This document shows, piece after piece, positions 9,161-22,010 of a stretch of DNA of 64,000 bases (position 1 is its first letter; every line of letters starts with the position of its first letter). This DNA comes from Ampullaceana balthica (Eukaryota > Mollusca > Gastropoda > Lymnaeidae). Below the pieces are notes generated by a model. It did no database searches, had not been told where the DNA came from, and saw nothing but the letters and a program-made list of their open reading frames with translations. Both the position numbers and the translations under genes were made by a program. Location: contig CALYLW010000333.1 of the NCBI GenBank assembly GCA_944989445.1, positions 491,347-555,346 of the forward strand. Direction: 5' to 3'.

Positions 9161-12100
9161 AAATCCTTTATATTAACTCGTGGTGTCTGCGGCCGACCTT
9201 GCTTGCTTGCTTGTCGCCAAAACTTTTGATCGATTTTTAACCCACTTGCTCGCAAGATAGCGAGCTGAAATTTTGCAGGCAGTTTCGTACCGATGATAAA
9301 AACAATGTATCAAAATTTCAGATCGATCGCATGTACCGTAATTAAATTATTGATTTTTTAGATTATTTTATTTATTCCTATGTATCATGCTATTTTTTTG
9401 AGATAGAGCGTCGCGGTGCGTATAATATTGAACAACCTTTCTGTCGCGCAATAAGGTGCGTATTTTATTGACAGCTCTTTTTATAAACATATTCCTGATC
9501 GGTGCGCATTATATTAAACATGTTTTACGACACAACTGCAATTTTGTATTTCTGGATGGTCTGGCGCTGCGTATTATAATGAACATTCTTTTAATTACTT
9601 CTCGTACATAAAGGATTTATAGTCAAAAACTTGGTTTTTTACGGGTTGTTCTTATTAAATCCTTTATATTAACTCGTGGTGTCTGCGGCCGACGTTGTCG
9701 CCAAAACTTTTGATCGATTTTTAACCCACTTGCTCGCAAAATAGCGAGCTGAAATTTTGCAGGCAGTTTCGTACCGATGATAAAAACAATATATCAAAAT
9801 TTCAGATCGATCGCATGTACCGTAATTAAATTATTGATTTTTTAGATTATTTTATTTATTCCTATGTATCATGCTATTTTCTTGAGATAGAGCGTCGCGG
9901 TGCGTATAATATTGAACAACCTTTCTGTCGCGCAATAAGGTGCGTATTTTATTGACAGCTCTTTTTATAAACATATTCCTGATCGGTGCGCATTATATTA
10001 AACATGTTTTACGACACAACTGCAATTTTGTATTTCTGGATGGTCTGGCGCTGCGTATTATAATGAACATTCTTTTAATTACTTCTCGTACATAAAGGAT
10101 TTATAGTCAAAAACTTGGTTTTTTACGGGTTGTTCTTATTAAATCCTTTATATTACCTCGTGGTGTCTGCGGCCGACGCGCTTGTCGCCAAAACTTTTGA
10201 TCGATTTTTAACCCACTTGCTCGCAAGATAGCGAGCTGAAATTTTGCAGGCAGTTTCGTACCGATGATAAAAACAATGTATCAAAATTTCAGATCGATCG
10301 CATGTACCGTAATTAAATTATTGATTTTTTAGATTATTTTATTTATTCCTATGTATCATGCTATTTTTTTGAGATAGAGCGTCGCGGTGCGTATTATATT
10401 GAACAACCTTTCTGTCGCGCAATAAGGTGCGTATTTTATTGACAGCTCTTTTTATAAACATATTCCTGATCGGTGCGCATTATATTAAACATGTTTTAAG
10501 ACACAACTGCAATTTTGTATTTCTGGATGGTCTGGCGCTGCGTATTATAATGAACATTCTTTTAATTACTTCTCGTACATAAAGGATTTATAGTCAAAAA
10601 CTTGGTTTTTTACGGGTTTTTCTTATTAAATCCTTTATATTAACTCGTGGTGTCTGCGGCCGACGTTGTCGCCAAAACTTTTGATCGATTTTTAACCCAC
10701 TTGCTCGCAAGATAGCGAGCTGAAATTTTGCAGGCAGTTTTGTACCGATGATAAAAACAATGTATCAAAATTTCAGATCGATCGCATGTACCGTAATTAA
10801 ATTATTGATTTTTTAGATTATTTTATTTATTCCTATGTATCATGCTATTTTTTGAGATAGAGCGTCGCGGTGCGTATTATATTGAACAACCTTTCTGTCG
10901 CGCAATAAGGTGCGTATTTTACTGACAACACTTTTTATAAACATATTCCTGATCGGTGCGCATTATATTAAACACGTTTTACGACACAACTGCAATTTTG
11001 TATTTGTGGATGGTCTGGCGCTGCGTGTTATAATGAACATTCTTTTAATTACTTCTCGTACATAAAGGATTTATAGTCAAAAACTTGGTTTTTTACGGCT
11101 TTTTCTTATTAAATCCTTTATATTAACTCGTGGTGTCTGCGGCCGACGTTGTCGCCAAAACTTTTGATCGATTTTTAACCCACTTGCTCGCAAGATAGCG
11201 AGCTGAAATTTGGAGGCAGTTTCGTACCGATGATAAAAACAATGTATCAAAATTTCAGATCGATCGCATGTACCGTAATTAAATTATTGATTTTTTATAT
11301 TATTTTATTTATTCCTATGTATCATGCTATTTTTTGAGACAGAGCGTCGCGGTGCGTATAATATTGAACAACCTTTCTGTCGCGCAATAAGGTGCGTATT
11401 TTATTGACAGCTCTTTTTATAAACATATTCCTGATCGGTGCGCATTATATTAAACATGTTTTAAGACACAACTGCAATTTTGTATTTCTGGATGGTCTGG
11501 CGCTGCGTATTATAATGAACATTCTTTTAATTACTTCTCGTACATAAAGGATTTATAGTCAAAAACTTGGTTTTTTACGGGTTTTTCTTATTAAATCCTT
11601 TATATTAACTCGTGGTGTCTGCGGCCGACGTTGTCGCCAAAACTTTTGATCGATTTTTAACCCACTTGCTCGCAAGATAGCGAGCTGAAATTTTGCAGGC
11701 AGTTTTGTACCGATGATAAAAACAATGTATCAAAATTTCAGATCGATCGCATGTACCGTAATTAAATTATTGATTTTTTATATTATTTTATTTATTCCTA
11801 TGTATCATGCTATTTTTTAGATAGAGCGTCGCGGTGCGTATTATATTGAACAACCTTTCTGTCGCGCAATAAGGTGCGTATTTTACTGACAACACTTTTT
11901 ATAAACCTATTCCTGATCGGTGCGCATTATATTAAACACGTTTTACGACACAACTGCAATTTTGTATTTGTGGATGGTCTGGCGCTGCGTGTTATAATGA
12001 ACATTCTTTTAATTACTTCTCGTACATAAAGGATTTATAGTCAAAAACTTGGTTTTTTACGGCTTTTTCTTATTAAATCCTTTATATTAACTCGTGGTGT

Positions 12101-15100
12101 CTGCGGCCGACGTTGTCGCCAAAACTTTTGATCGATTTTTAACCCACTTGCTCGCAAGATAGCGAGCTGAAATTTGGAGGCAGTTTCGTACCGATGATAA
12201 AAACAATGTATCAAAATTTCAGATCGATCGCATGTACCGTAATTAAATTATTGATTTTTTATATTATTTTATTTATTCCTATGTATCATGCTATTTTTTG
12301 AGACAGAGCGTCGCGGTGCGTATTATATTGAACAACCTTTCTGTCGCCCAATAAGGTGCGTATTTTACTGACAGCACTTTTTATAAACCTATTCCTGATC
12401 GGTGCGCATTATATTAAACATGTTTTACGACACAACTGCAATTTTGTATTTTTGGATGGTCTTGCGCTGCGTGTTATAATGAACATTCTTTTAGTTACGT
12501 CTCATACGTAAAGGATTTAAAGTCAAAAACTTGGTTTTTTACGGGTTGTTTTTATTAAATCCTTTATTTAACTCGTGGTGTCTGCGGCCGACCTTGCTTG
12601 CTTGCTTGTCGCCAAAACTTTTGATCGATTTTTAACCCACTTGCTCGCAAGATAGCGAGCTGAAATTTTGCAGGCAGTTTTTATACCGATGATAAAAACA
12701 ATGTTTCAAAATTTCAGATCGATCGCATGTACCGTAATTAAATTATTGATTTTTTAGATTATTTTATTTATTCCTATGTATCATGCTATTTTTTGAGATA
12801 GAGCGTCGAGGTGCGCATTATATTGAACAACCTTTCTGTCGCGCAATAAGGTGCGTATTTTATTGACAGCTCTTTTTATAAACATATTCCTGATCGGTGC
12901 GCATTATATTAAACATGTTTTACGACACAACTGCAATTTTGTATTTCTGGATGGTCTGGCGCTGCGTATTATAATGAACATTCTTTTAATTAATTCTCGT
13001 ACATAAAGGATTTATAGTCAAAAACTTGGTTTTTTACGGGTTTTTCTTATTAAATCCTTTATATTAACTCGTGGTGTCTGCGGCCGACCTTGCTTGCTTG
13101 CTTGTCGCCAAAACTTTTGATCGATTTTTAACCCACTTGCTCGCAAGATAGCGAGCTGAAATTTTGCAGGCAGTTTTGTACCGATGATAAAAACAATGTA
13201 TCAAAATTTCAGATCGATCGCATGTACCGTAATTAAATTATTGATTTTTTAGATTATTTTATTTATTCCTATGTATCATGCTATTTTTTGAGATAGAGCG
13301 TCGAGGTGCGCATTATATTGAACAACCTTTCTGTCGCGCAATAAGGTGCGTATTTTATTGACAGCTCTTTTTATAAACATATTCCTGATCGGTGCGCATT
13401 ATATTAAACATGTTTTACGACACAACTGCAATTTTGTATTTCTGGATGGTCTGGCGCTGCGTATTATAATGAACATTCTTTTAGTTACTTCTCGTACATA
13501 AAGGATTTATAGTAAAAAACTTGGTTTTTTACGGGTTTTTCTTATTTAAATCCTTTATATTAACTCGTGGTGTCTGCGGCCGACCTTGCTTGCTTGCTTG
13601 TCGCCAAAACTTTTGATCGATTTTTAACCCACTTGCTCGCAAGATAGCGAGCTGAATCTTTGCAGGCAGTTTCGTACCGATGATAAAAACAATGTATCAA
13701 AATTTCAGATCGATCGCATGTACCGTAATTAAATTATTGATTTTTTAGATTATTTTTATTTATTCCTATGTATCATGCTATTTTTTGAGATAGAGCGTCG
13801 CGGTGCGTATTATATTGAACAACCTTTCTGTCGCGCAATAAGGTGCGTATTTTACTGACAACACTTTTTATAAACCTATTCCTGATCGGTGCGCATTATA
13901 TTAAACACGTTTTACGACACAACTGCAATTTTATATTTTTGGATGGTCTTGCGCTGCGTGTTATAATGAACATTCTTTTAGTTACGTCTCATACGTAAAG
14001 GATTTATAGTCAAAAACTTGGTTTTTTACGGGTTGTTTTTATTAAATCCTTTATATTAACTCGTGGTGTCTGCGACCTTGCTTGCTTGCTTGTCGCCAAA
14101 ATCTTTGATCGATTTTTAACTCACTCGCTCGCAAGATAGCGAGCTGAAATTTTGCAGGCAGTTTCGTACCGATGATAAAAACAATGTATCAAAATTTCAG
14201 ATCGATCGCATGTACCGAAATTAAATTATTGATTTTTTAGATCATTTTATTAATTCCTATGTATCATGCTATTTTTTGAGATAGAGCGTTGCGGTGCGTA
14301 TCATATTGAACAACCTTTCTGTCGCGCAATAAGGTGCGTATTTTATTGACAGCAGTTTTTATAAACCTATTCCTGATCGGTGCGCATTATATTAAACATG
14401 TTTTACGACACAACTGCAATTTTGTATTTTTGGATGGTCTTGCGCTGCGTGTTATAATGAACATTCTTTTAGTTACGTCTCATACGTAAAGGATTTATAG
14501 TCAAAAACTTGGTTTTTTACGGGTTGTTTTTATTATAATCCTTTATATTAACTCGTGGTGTCTGCGGCCGACCGACCGACCGCCCTTGTCGCCAAAACTT
14601 TTGATCGATTTTTAACCCACTTGCTCGCAAGATAGCGAGCTGAAATTTTGCAGGCCGTTTCGTACCGATGATAAAAACAATGTATCAAAATTTCATATCG
14701 ATCACTTGTACCGTAATTAAATTATTGATTTTTTAGATTATTTTATTAATTCCTATGTATCATGCTATTTTTTGAGATAGAGCGTTGCGGTGCGTATTAT
14801 ATTGAACAACCTTTCTGTTGCGCAATTAGGTGCGTATTTTATTTAGAACTCTTTTTATAAACATATTCCTGATCGATGCGCATTATATTAAACATGTTTT
14901 ACGACACAACTGCAATTTTGTATTTCTGGATGGTCTGGCGCTGCGTATTATAATGAACATTCTTTTAGTTACTTCTCGTACATAAAGGATTTATAGTCAA
15001 AAACTTGGTTTTTAAATCCTTTATATTAACTCGTGGTGTCTGCGGCCGACCGACCGACCAACCGACCGACCGACCTTGTCGCCAAAACTTTCGATCGATT

Positions 15101-15993
15101 TTTAACCCACTTGCTCGCAAAATAGCGAGCTGAAATTTTGCAGGCAGTTTCGTACCGATGATAAAAACAATGTATCAAAATTTCAGATCGAACGCATGTA
15201 CCGTAATTAAATTATTGATTTTTTAGATTATTTTTATTTATTCCTATGTATCATGCTATTTTTTGAGACAGAGCGTCGCGGTGCGTATTATATTGAACAA
15301 CCTTTCTGTCGCGCAATAAGGGGCGTATTTTACTGACAGCACTTTTTATAAACCTATTCCTGATCGGTGCGCATTATATTAAACACGTTTTACGACACAA
15401 CTGCAATTTTGTATTTTTGGATGGTATTGCGCTGCGTGTTATAATGAACATTCTTTTAATTACGTCTCATACTTAAAGGATTTATAGTCAAAAACTTGGT
15501 TTTTTACGGGTTGTTTTTATTAAATCCTTTATATTAACTCGTGGTGTCTGCGGCCGACCTTGCTTGCTTGCTTGTCGCCAAAACTTTTGATCGATTTTTA
15601 ACCCACTTGCTCGCAAGATAGCGAGCTGAAATTTTGCAGGCCGTTTCGTACCGATGATAAAAACAATGTATCAAAATTTCATATCGATCACTTGTACAGT
15701 AATTAAATTATTGATTTTTTAGATTATTTTATTAATTCCTATGTATCATGCTATTTTTTGAGATAGAGCGTTGCGGTGCGTATTATATTGAACAACCTTT
15801 CTGTCGCGCAATTAGGTGCGTATTTTATTTACAACTCTTTTTATAAACATATTCCTGATCGATGCGCATTATATTAAACATGTTTTACGACACAACTGCA
15901 ATTTTGTATTTCTGGATGGTCTGGCGCTGCGTATTATAATGAACATTCTTTTAGTTACTTCTCGTACATAAAGGATTTATAGTCAAAAACTTG
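9161..15993. repeat. Tandem array of 14 monomers of about 490 bp
   Basis: Monomers start AAATCCTTTATATTAACT at 9161, 9657, 10141, 10628, 11111, 11593, 12074, 12557, 13052, 13548, 14044, 14536, 15014 and 15522. Their lengths run from 478 to 508 bp. Each ends near ATAAAGGATTTATAGTC, the inverse of its start, so every junction is palindromic. Inside, GCGAGCTGAAATTTTG faces CAAAATTTCAGATCGATCG across about 45 bp, a possible hairpin. Much of the length variation is in a TTGC/CCGA short repeat after GCGGCCGAC. There is no coding capacity. The array is cut by the Helentron block at 15994 and resumes at 20269. It could be a non-autonomous Helentron array or a satellite grown from one. Confidence 0.93.
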
Positions 15994-16007
15994 ACAATTT
16001 GGAAAAG

Positions 16008-17366
16008 TCAAGGGTGTATTTCGGGATTTGGAAGCTCAGCGCAGACATATTTGTCTATGTCATCTTTGGTCCTTATTTTGCACTGTGAATCAAGTGTCAG
16101 TAACATATGGCAATGAGGCAAGCCTCGTTTTTGGAACTCAATGACGAAAATGTATGCGACTACATTGCCAAAAATATTCCTCTCCAGAATGTCAGTTAGG
16201 AACCCATGAAGTTTGATTTGAAAGACGCGGGCAACGACATCAGGTCTGTGTTCTGGGCGCTCATGATGGGAAATGGCGTTAGAGATTTCCGGCCAAGCAG
16301 GATTGCAGGTGAATGTTAGGAATAAGTCAGGCTTTCCACATTTGCGGACAATTGCCATCGCGTCTTGGTAGTTCTGTTGCATGTACCGTGGACTGCCTTG
16401 AAACGTAGAGGGAAGAATGATCAACTGTCCAGGGCGAAGGTTATTGTCTTGTGCTTTCGCAGCGATAGCATCCATCAGTCCCCTGTATTGTTCTACGCGC
16501 AAATCTTGTTGATGGGAGCGTAGGTAATGTAAACGTGCGCCTTCTGTTCTGACATATGCGTCGACGACATATTGCTGGAAGAGTTTGCCGCTGGAATGCA
16601 AGATGCTGAATGCAGATGTCATGGCAAGCCTGTAAGCATAAAATTGGAGTTGTGTGACTCGGGTTCTGTTCGCGGTTTGCTTTTCTTCAACATGGGTCAA
16701 TTGTATGTGCCAGCCTGGATCTCCGTAAGGGAATAGTAGTGGATAAACCATGGGGTCACAGTTCATATTGAGTACAGAGATACGCTTGCAAGCATCTCCT
16801 CTTGGGTATATGCAAATATCGCGTTGTTCAGGAGGTTCCCCGTCTTCCCCTACAAAGATAGCAGCAACATCAGTTTGACAGGATGGCGCGTTATACCTTC
16901 TCATATCCAGAGTTGGATTTTCCATGAACACCATTCGTACAGCAGCAACAGGGTTATTATGAGTGATAATTTCGTGCATTTGCATGTAGGATTTAGCGAA
17001 GGGGTTAACCTGTCGTAACATTTTGTCTAGTTGCAACAACAACATATCACTGCAAGCACTGTTACAATCGTTTTGCAAACGTTGAGTGGTAGCCTCAGCA
17101 GAATCGAAGATATATAGTTGACCGTATCGAGGGGGCGTGTTAGGATTGGTATACAATGGAGAGACTTGATGATAAATTTGACCGTGGATTCGGAAAGCAT
17201 ACGGTCCATGACCAGGTGGTTGAGCGATGTGGGCGCCCATTGATGCGAGAGCTAAAGCAGAGTTGTATTCCCTGATATGATCACAGAAATGTCGGGACAG
17301 CGGATTCTTGCCACTCAAGAGGTTTTGTAATAAAGGATGAGTTTGGGATAGCGGTGGCAAAGACAC
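16008..17366 (-). pseudogene. Helitron/Helentron Rep N-terminal region, truncated
   Basis: The 452 codons resemble the Helitron_like_N domain. The start (SRHFCDHIREYNSALALAS) and the rolling-circle HUH motif PHCHMLL near residue 418, followed by DKYVCAELPNP, are typical of animal Helitrons. The family's catalytic tyrosines and the helicase lie further downstream. Here the frame runs into the tandem array at about 15994, so both are missing and the protein could not transpose on its own. Upstream the same gene continues in other frames as zinc fingers and an OTU domain; the true start is therefore not at 17366. The domain call is secure; the split between Helitron2 and Helentron is inferred from the OTU domain. 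Confidence 0.85.
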
Positions 17367-18140
17367 TTTGCCGTGACGACAACACTTAGTATAATGTCAG
17401 ATTTGTTTACCTCTGATGGCCAATGAAGAGCATTGCAAGAAGTACATAGTGCGGTAGGTAGTCCAATGTTGTGTTCCTCGATGGGAATGGCAGTGTGTTC
17501 TTGAAACGCAGCGGAAAGTTGAATGCGATGAATGTGCATGTTTTTTGCGAGAAGATGGCACTGTTTGAAAGAACGTTTGCAATGTACACACTCAAAGAAT
17601 GTGTCATGGCGGTGTGTTTTTGTATGTTTGTTGAGAAGAGATGATGTTGTGAACGATTGAGTGCTGTATTGACACTGGAAGGATTTCGTCAGGGCATGTG
17701 TTTTCAAATGGTTAGTAAGATTTCTGTGTGCGTGAAACTGTTTGTCGCAAATGCTGCAAAGAAATGTTGTTGAATGTGTTTCTACATGTACATGTTTAGT
17801 TTGTAAGTGCTTCTTGAGAGTGCGAATTGTTTTGAAGCATTGCTGGCAATGGTCACATTGCGTCATTCGTTCAGTGGAGTGTGTTTTTAAATGTGCGTTG
17901 AGATATATCTGGAGGCGGAAGGTTTTTGAACAAATGGTGCATTTAAAGTCCTTTTTGGGATGCGTTTGTTCACTGGAGTGTCTTTTTAAATGTGCGTTGA
18001 GATATCTCTGGAGTCGGAAGGTTTTTGAACAAATGGTGCATTTAAAGTCCTCTATGGAATGCGTTTGTTCACTGGAATGTTTTTTTAAATGTGCATTGAG
18101 ATTATACTTTTGTGTGAACTGTTTAGAGCAAATATTGCAA
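17367..18140 (-). pseudogene. C2H2 zinc-finger region of the Helentron gene
   Basis: About seven C2H2 fingers read on the minus strand, for example CTICSKTFRLQIYLNAHLKT with its final H, CSICDKQFHAHRNLTNHLKT and CDHCQQCFKTIRTLKKHL. One finger has lost its second cysteine (CQYSTQSF). After the last finger comes CTSCNALHWPSE and then a frameshift near 17370 into the Rep frame. At the other side a frameshift near 18150 separates it from the OTU frame. Fingers between OTU and Rep are known in animal Helitrons and probably bind the element's DNA or single strands. Confidence 0.8.
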
Positions 18141-18149
18141 TGAAATTAT

Positions 18150-18745
18150 GGCGTTTGTAAATGTTCATCAGTAACAGGAGAGTGGGAAGAGTCAGATCAG
18201 TGTAGAGATCACATGGGTGTTTAATGTTGGTGCACTTGCCGACGTTGTCAACAGATGGCACCAGAAGGTCATCACGTGTGTTTGTGACAGGCAAGAGAAC
18301 TTCATAATGGCCATGATCCAAAGGACTGCTAAATAGCAGGGATATGGAGAGACGTTGACCCGGATTGTAAACTCGAGGAGGGTCATGCGGACGTTCTCGG
18401 AAGTGAATAGTGATAGTAGCGGGAAGTATTTGAGACATCGCCACAATTTCAGCCTCGCCACCATAAACGCCGGAAGTATTCATGTACGCAGCGTATTGTC
18501 GAGCTGAGTGTATGACTGTGCTTCCGTGAGTAAGAACAACGGACAGGGCGTCGCCATAGTTATCCCAATATTCGCAAACAAAGCTTACAGCCATCTTGCG
18601 AAGTTCGAGAGCAACAGTTTCGTCGATGACATTTTCCCAGAAATATGCGACAGATAGAAATAATCAGTTACCTGATGCAGGAATTTCGACTACACTGAAA
18701 GACCCGTTGACTCCACGAAATATATGTGAAGCGGTAGCCATGGTT
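18150..18745 (-). pseudogene. OTU cysteine protease domain with TGA at the catalytic Cys
   Basis: Starting near MATASHIFRGVNGSF, the frame reads VVEIPASGN, then a TGA (18664-18666), then LFLSVAYFWENV. In OTU proteases this site is GNCLF with the catalytic cysteine, so the only stop in the domain falls exactly on that residue. Downstream are VYGGEAEIVAMSQIL and the catalytic-histidine strand DHGHYEVLL. OTU domains occur in Helitron2/Helentron proteins and are thought to process polyprotein or ubiquitin-like links. The neighbouring frame also has shifts near 18150 and 17370, so a decayed gene is the simplest reading; UGA recoding to selenocysteine is the alternative. Confidence 0.75.
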
Positions 18746-18900
18746 AGGAAACGAATGGCAATACGAAGGGGCAAAATCAAAAAAAAGTTTCTGGGACAAA
18801 TGAAGAGAACAATGGAAAGGCAACGTGGCTCAGACGACTGTAGAAGATAACAAAGCGACTGAGGACACATCTTGAGCTTGAGCGACTGAGGTACACACTC

Positions 18901-19605
18901 CTAAGGGTACACACTATTACGCATGCCTGGAGAGGTGGTGTTTATGTTAGCTAAGAAAGGGGGGAAAAAGAACGGGCAAGAAAAAAAGGGGAGGGGGAGA
19001 ACGGACACAAACAGTAGCACGAACAAATGGGAACAACGTGAGTGAACGTTTGGGAACCACCGAAGAATTTTTGGTAAGTATTTCGGACATCGCCACAATA
19101 TATAAACATTAATATTACAGCCATGAAGCCAAGTTGGAGAGCAACAACTTCGTCCATGCACCAAATATGCGACCAATAGAAACAGACAGGTACCTGGTTA
19201 AGGAATTAATACAACAGTGAACTAAGCTTTTTTCCGTGACATGCGAAGCGGTGTTTATGTTTGCTAAGAAAGGGGGGAAAAGAACAGGCATTAGCATTTT
19301 TAAAAATAAATAAAAAACATATGTTGCCGCTTGGACTTGAACCTAAGATCTTCAGCATGTCAGGCGGATGTAATAACCAATACACTACGAAATACATACA
19401 CACTGAGCAGGAACATCAAAAGTGAATGTAAAAAAACATTGCTGCTCTCAAGACATGCCCCACTCCACCACTACATTTGCTTGCCAAACGGTTACTGTGT
19501 TTAGTTGACCCGAGCGAGGGTCATTCGTCATGCTCGGTTGCACATATTTTTGCTGCTTACTTGCCTGGCATGGTCCCATGAAGAGAATTATATATATAGA
19601 CTAGA
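18901..19605. repeat. ACTAG-type repeat with tRNA-Val-like region, copy 1
   Basis: It carries GGAGAACGGACACAAACAGT, a minus-strand tRNA-like segment at about 19325-19395 (B box GGTTCAAGTCC, A box TGGTTATTACATCCG) and the end motif GAAGAGAATTATATATATAG. A second copy follows directly at 19606-20268. Diverged relatives are at 46905-47600 and 33081-34009. The tRNA-like part resembles tRNA-Val (GGTTATCACGTTCGCC in the better-preserved copy at 47400-47450). Confidence 0.7.
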
Positions 19606-20268
19606 CGCCCCGCGGCGTAGCATACGCCGCAGACTTGCTCATAGATAGTGCAAGAAAAAAAGGGAGTGGGAGAACGGACACAAACAGTAGCACGAACAAA
19701 TGGGAACAACGCGGGTGAACGATGGGGGACCACCGAAGCATTTCTGGTAATTTATTTAGGACATCGCCACAATATATAAACAAATATTACAGCCATGAAG
19801 CCAAGTTGGAGAGCAACAACTTCGTCCATGAACGAAATATGCGACCAATAGAAACAGACAGGTACGTGGTGAAGGAATTGATATAACATTGAACAAAGCT
19901 TTTTTCCGTGACATGCGAAGCGGTGTTTATGTTTGCTAAGAAAGGGGGGAAAAGAATAGGCATTGACATTTTTAAAAATTAAAAAACACATATGTTGCCA
20001 CTTGGGCTTGAACCTAAGACCTTCCGCATGTTAGGCGGATGTAATAACCAATATACTACGAAATACATACACACTGTGCAGGAACTTCGAAAGTGAATGT
20101 AAAAAACATTGCTGTCTCAAGACGTGCCCCACCCCTCCACTACCTTCGCTTGCCAACCGTTAACTGTGTTTAGTTGACCCGAGCGAGAGTCATTCGTCAT
20201 GCTCGGTTGCACATATTTTTGCTGCTTACTTGCCTGGCATGGTCCCATGAAGAGAATTATATATATAG
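19606..20268. repeat. ACTAG-type repeat with tRNA-Val-like region, copy 2
   Basis: This copy starts ACTAGACGCCCCGCGGCGTA (around 19599) and runs through the same elements as 18901-19605 to GAATTATATATATAGAT at 20268. There it joins the tandem array in mid-monomer. The two copies are head to tail. Confidence 0.75.
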
Positions 20269-21420
20269 ATTCCTGATCGATGCGCATTATATTTAAACAT
20301 GTTTTACGACACAACTGCAATTTTGTATTTCTGGATGGTCTGGCGCTGCGTATTATAATGAACATTCTTTTAGTTACTTCTCGTACATAAAGGATTTATA
20401 GTCAAAAACTTGGTTTTTAAATCCTTTATATTAACTCGTGGTGTCTGCGGCCGACCTTGCTTGCTTGCTTGTCGCCAAAATTTTTGATCGATTTTTAACC
20501 CACTTGCTCGCAAGATAGCGAGCTGAAATTTTGCAGGCAGTTTCGTACCGATGATAAAAACAATGTATCATAATTTCAGATCGATCGCATGTACCGTAAT
20601 TAAATTATTGATTTTTTAGATTATTTTATTAATTCCTATGTATCATGCTATTTTTTGAGATAGAGCGTCGCGGTGCGTATCATATTGAACAACCTTTCTG
20701 TCGCGCAATAAGGTGCGTATTTTATTGACAGCTCTTTTTATAAACATATTCCTGATCGGTGCGCATTATATTAAACACGTTTTACGACACAACTGCAATT
20801 TTGTATTTCTGGATGGTCTGGCGCTGCGTATTATAATGAACATTCTTTTAATTACTTCTCGTACATAAAGGATTTATAGTCAAAAACTTGGGTTTTTTAC
20901 GGGGTTTTCTTATTAAATCCTTTATATTAACTCGTGGTGTCTGCGGCCGACCGACCGACCGACCGACCGACCGCCCTTGTCGCCAAAACTTTTGATCGAT
21001 TTTAACCCACTTGCTCGCAAGATAGCGAGCTGAAATTTTGCAGGCAGTTTTGTACCGATGATAAAAACAATGTATCAAAATTTCAGATCGATCGCATGTA
21101 CCGTAATTAAATTATTGATTTTTTAGATTATTTTATTTATTCCTATGTATCATGCTATTTTTTGAGATAGAGCGTCGCGGTGCGTATTATATTGAACAAC
21201 CTTTCTGTCGCGCAATAAGGTGCGTATTTTATTGACAGCTCTTTTTATAAACATATTCCTGATCGGTGCCCATTATATTAAACATGTTTTACGACACAAC
21301 TGCAATTTTGTATTTCTGGATGGTCTGGCGCTGCGTATTATAATGAACATTCTTTTAATTACTTCTCGTACATAAAGGATTTATAGTCAAAAACTTGGTT
21401 TTTTACGGGGTTTTCTTATT
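20269..21420. repeat. Tandem array continued, about 2.3 monomers
   Basis: Same monomer family as 9161-15993. It enters at about base 340 of a monomer (TTCCTGATCG) and has monomer starts at 20419 and 20914. The left array stops at about base 475 of its monomer, so the two edges are not in register. The interrupting block was therefore not a simple insertion into one intact monomer. Confidence 0.93.
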
Positions 21421-21439
21421 AAAACTTAAACGAATAATG

Positions 21440-22010
21440 GTTTTAGTAATAATGTGAGAGAAACAAAAAACGGGATCTCACAGGGAACGGCATCCCAAAA
21501 TGCAATGGGATCATACTATGGTAAATAAACCAAACTGAAGTATATATAGGGATTCGTTCGGGGAAGAGGATCATCTTGGGGTTGGAATTCGACAAAGCAT
21601 GGGATTCCATTATGCAACGGATTATAGTGGAGAAAAGAATTCGACCAAGAACGGGATTCCATTATGCAAAATGATGCTCCTGGACTCCTGGGATATGTGA
21701 TCACACCGATGTATCACATTGGAAAAATGGATTGCATCACGAATGGGATCCCATTATGCAACGGGATTGAGAAAAAGGGATTCTACCAAAATGGGATCCC
21801 TTTATGATACGGAATAATACTGAGCTACTTGATCCAATTAAAGTATTGTATTTTATAGGGGAAAGTGGTTTAGTTCATTAATGGGATAGCATTTCGCAAC
21901 GGGATCATAATGGGGCATGTAATCTCAAAAAAAAAGTGAATCTTATAGGGGAAAGGGATGTCACCTAGATTAGGATCCCACGAATCAGAAAGGGATCCTA
22001 TTGGAATGAG
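21440..22010. repeat. Degenerate minisatellite with GGGATCCCATTATGCAAC motif
   Basis: The motif GGGATTCCATTATGCAACGG or a near variant recurs at irregular spacing of about 50-90 bp (21480, 21600, 21655, 21745, 21800, 21885). It contains the palindrome GGGATCCC. No gene is visible. Confidence 0.6.

Noticed and set aside
18596..18850. Plus-strand ORF of 84 codons with a basic C-terminus
   Set aside because: It is antisense to the OTU domain of the Helentron gene and has no match to a known family.
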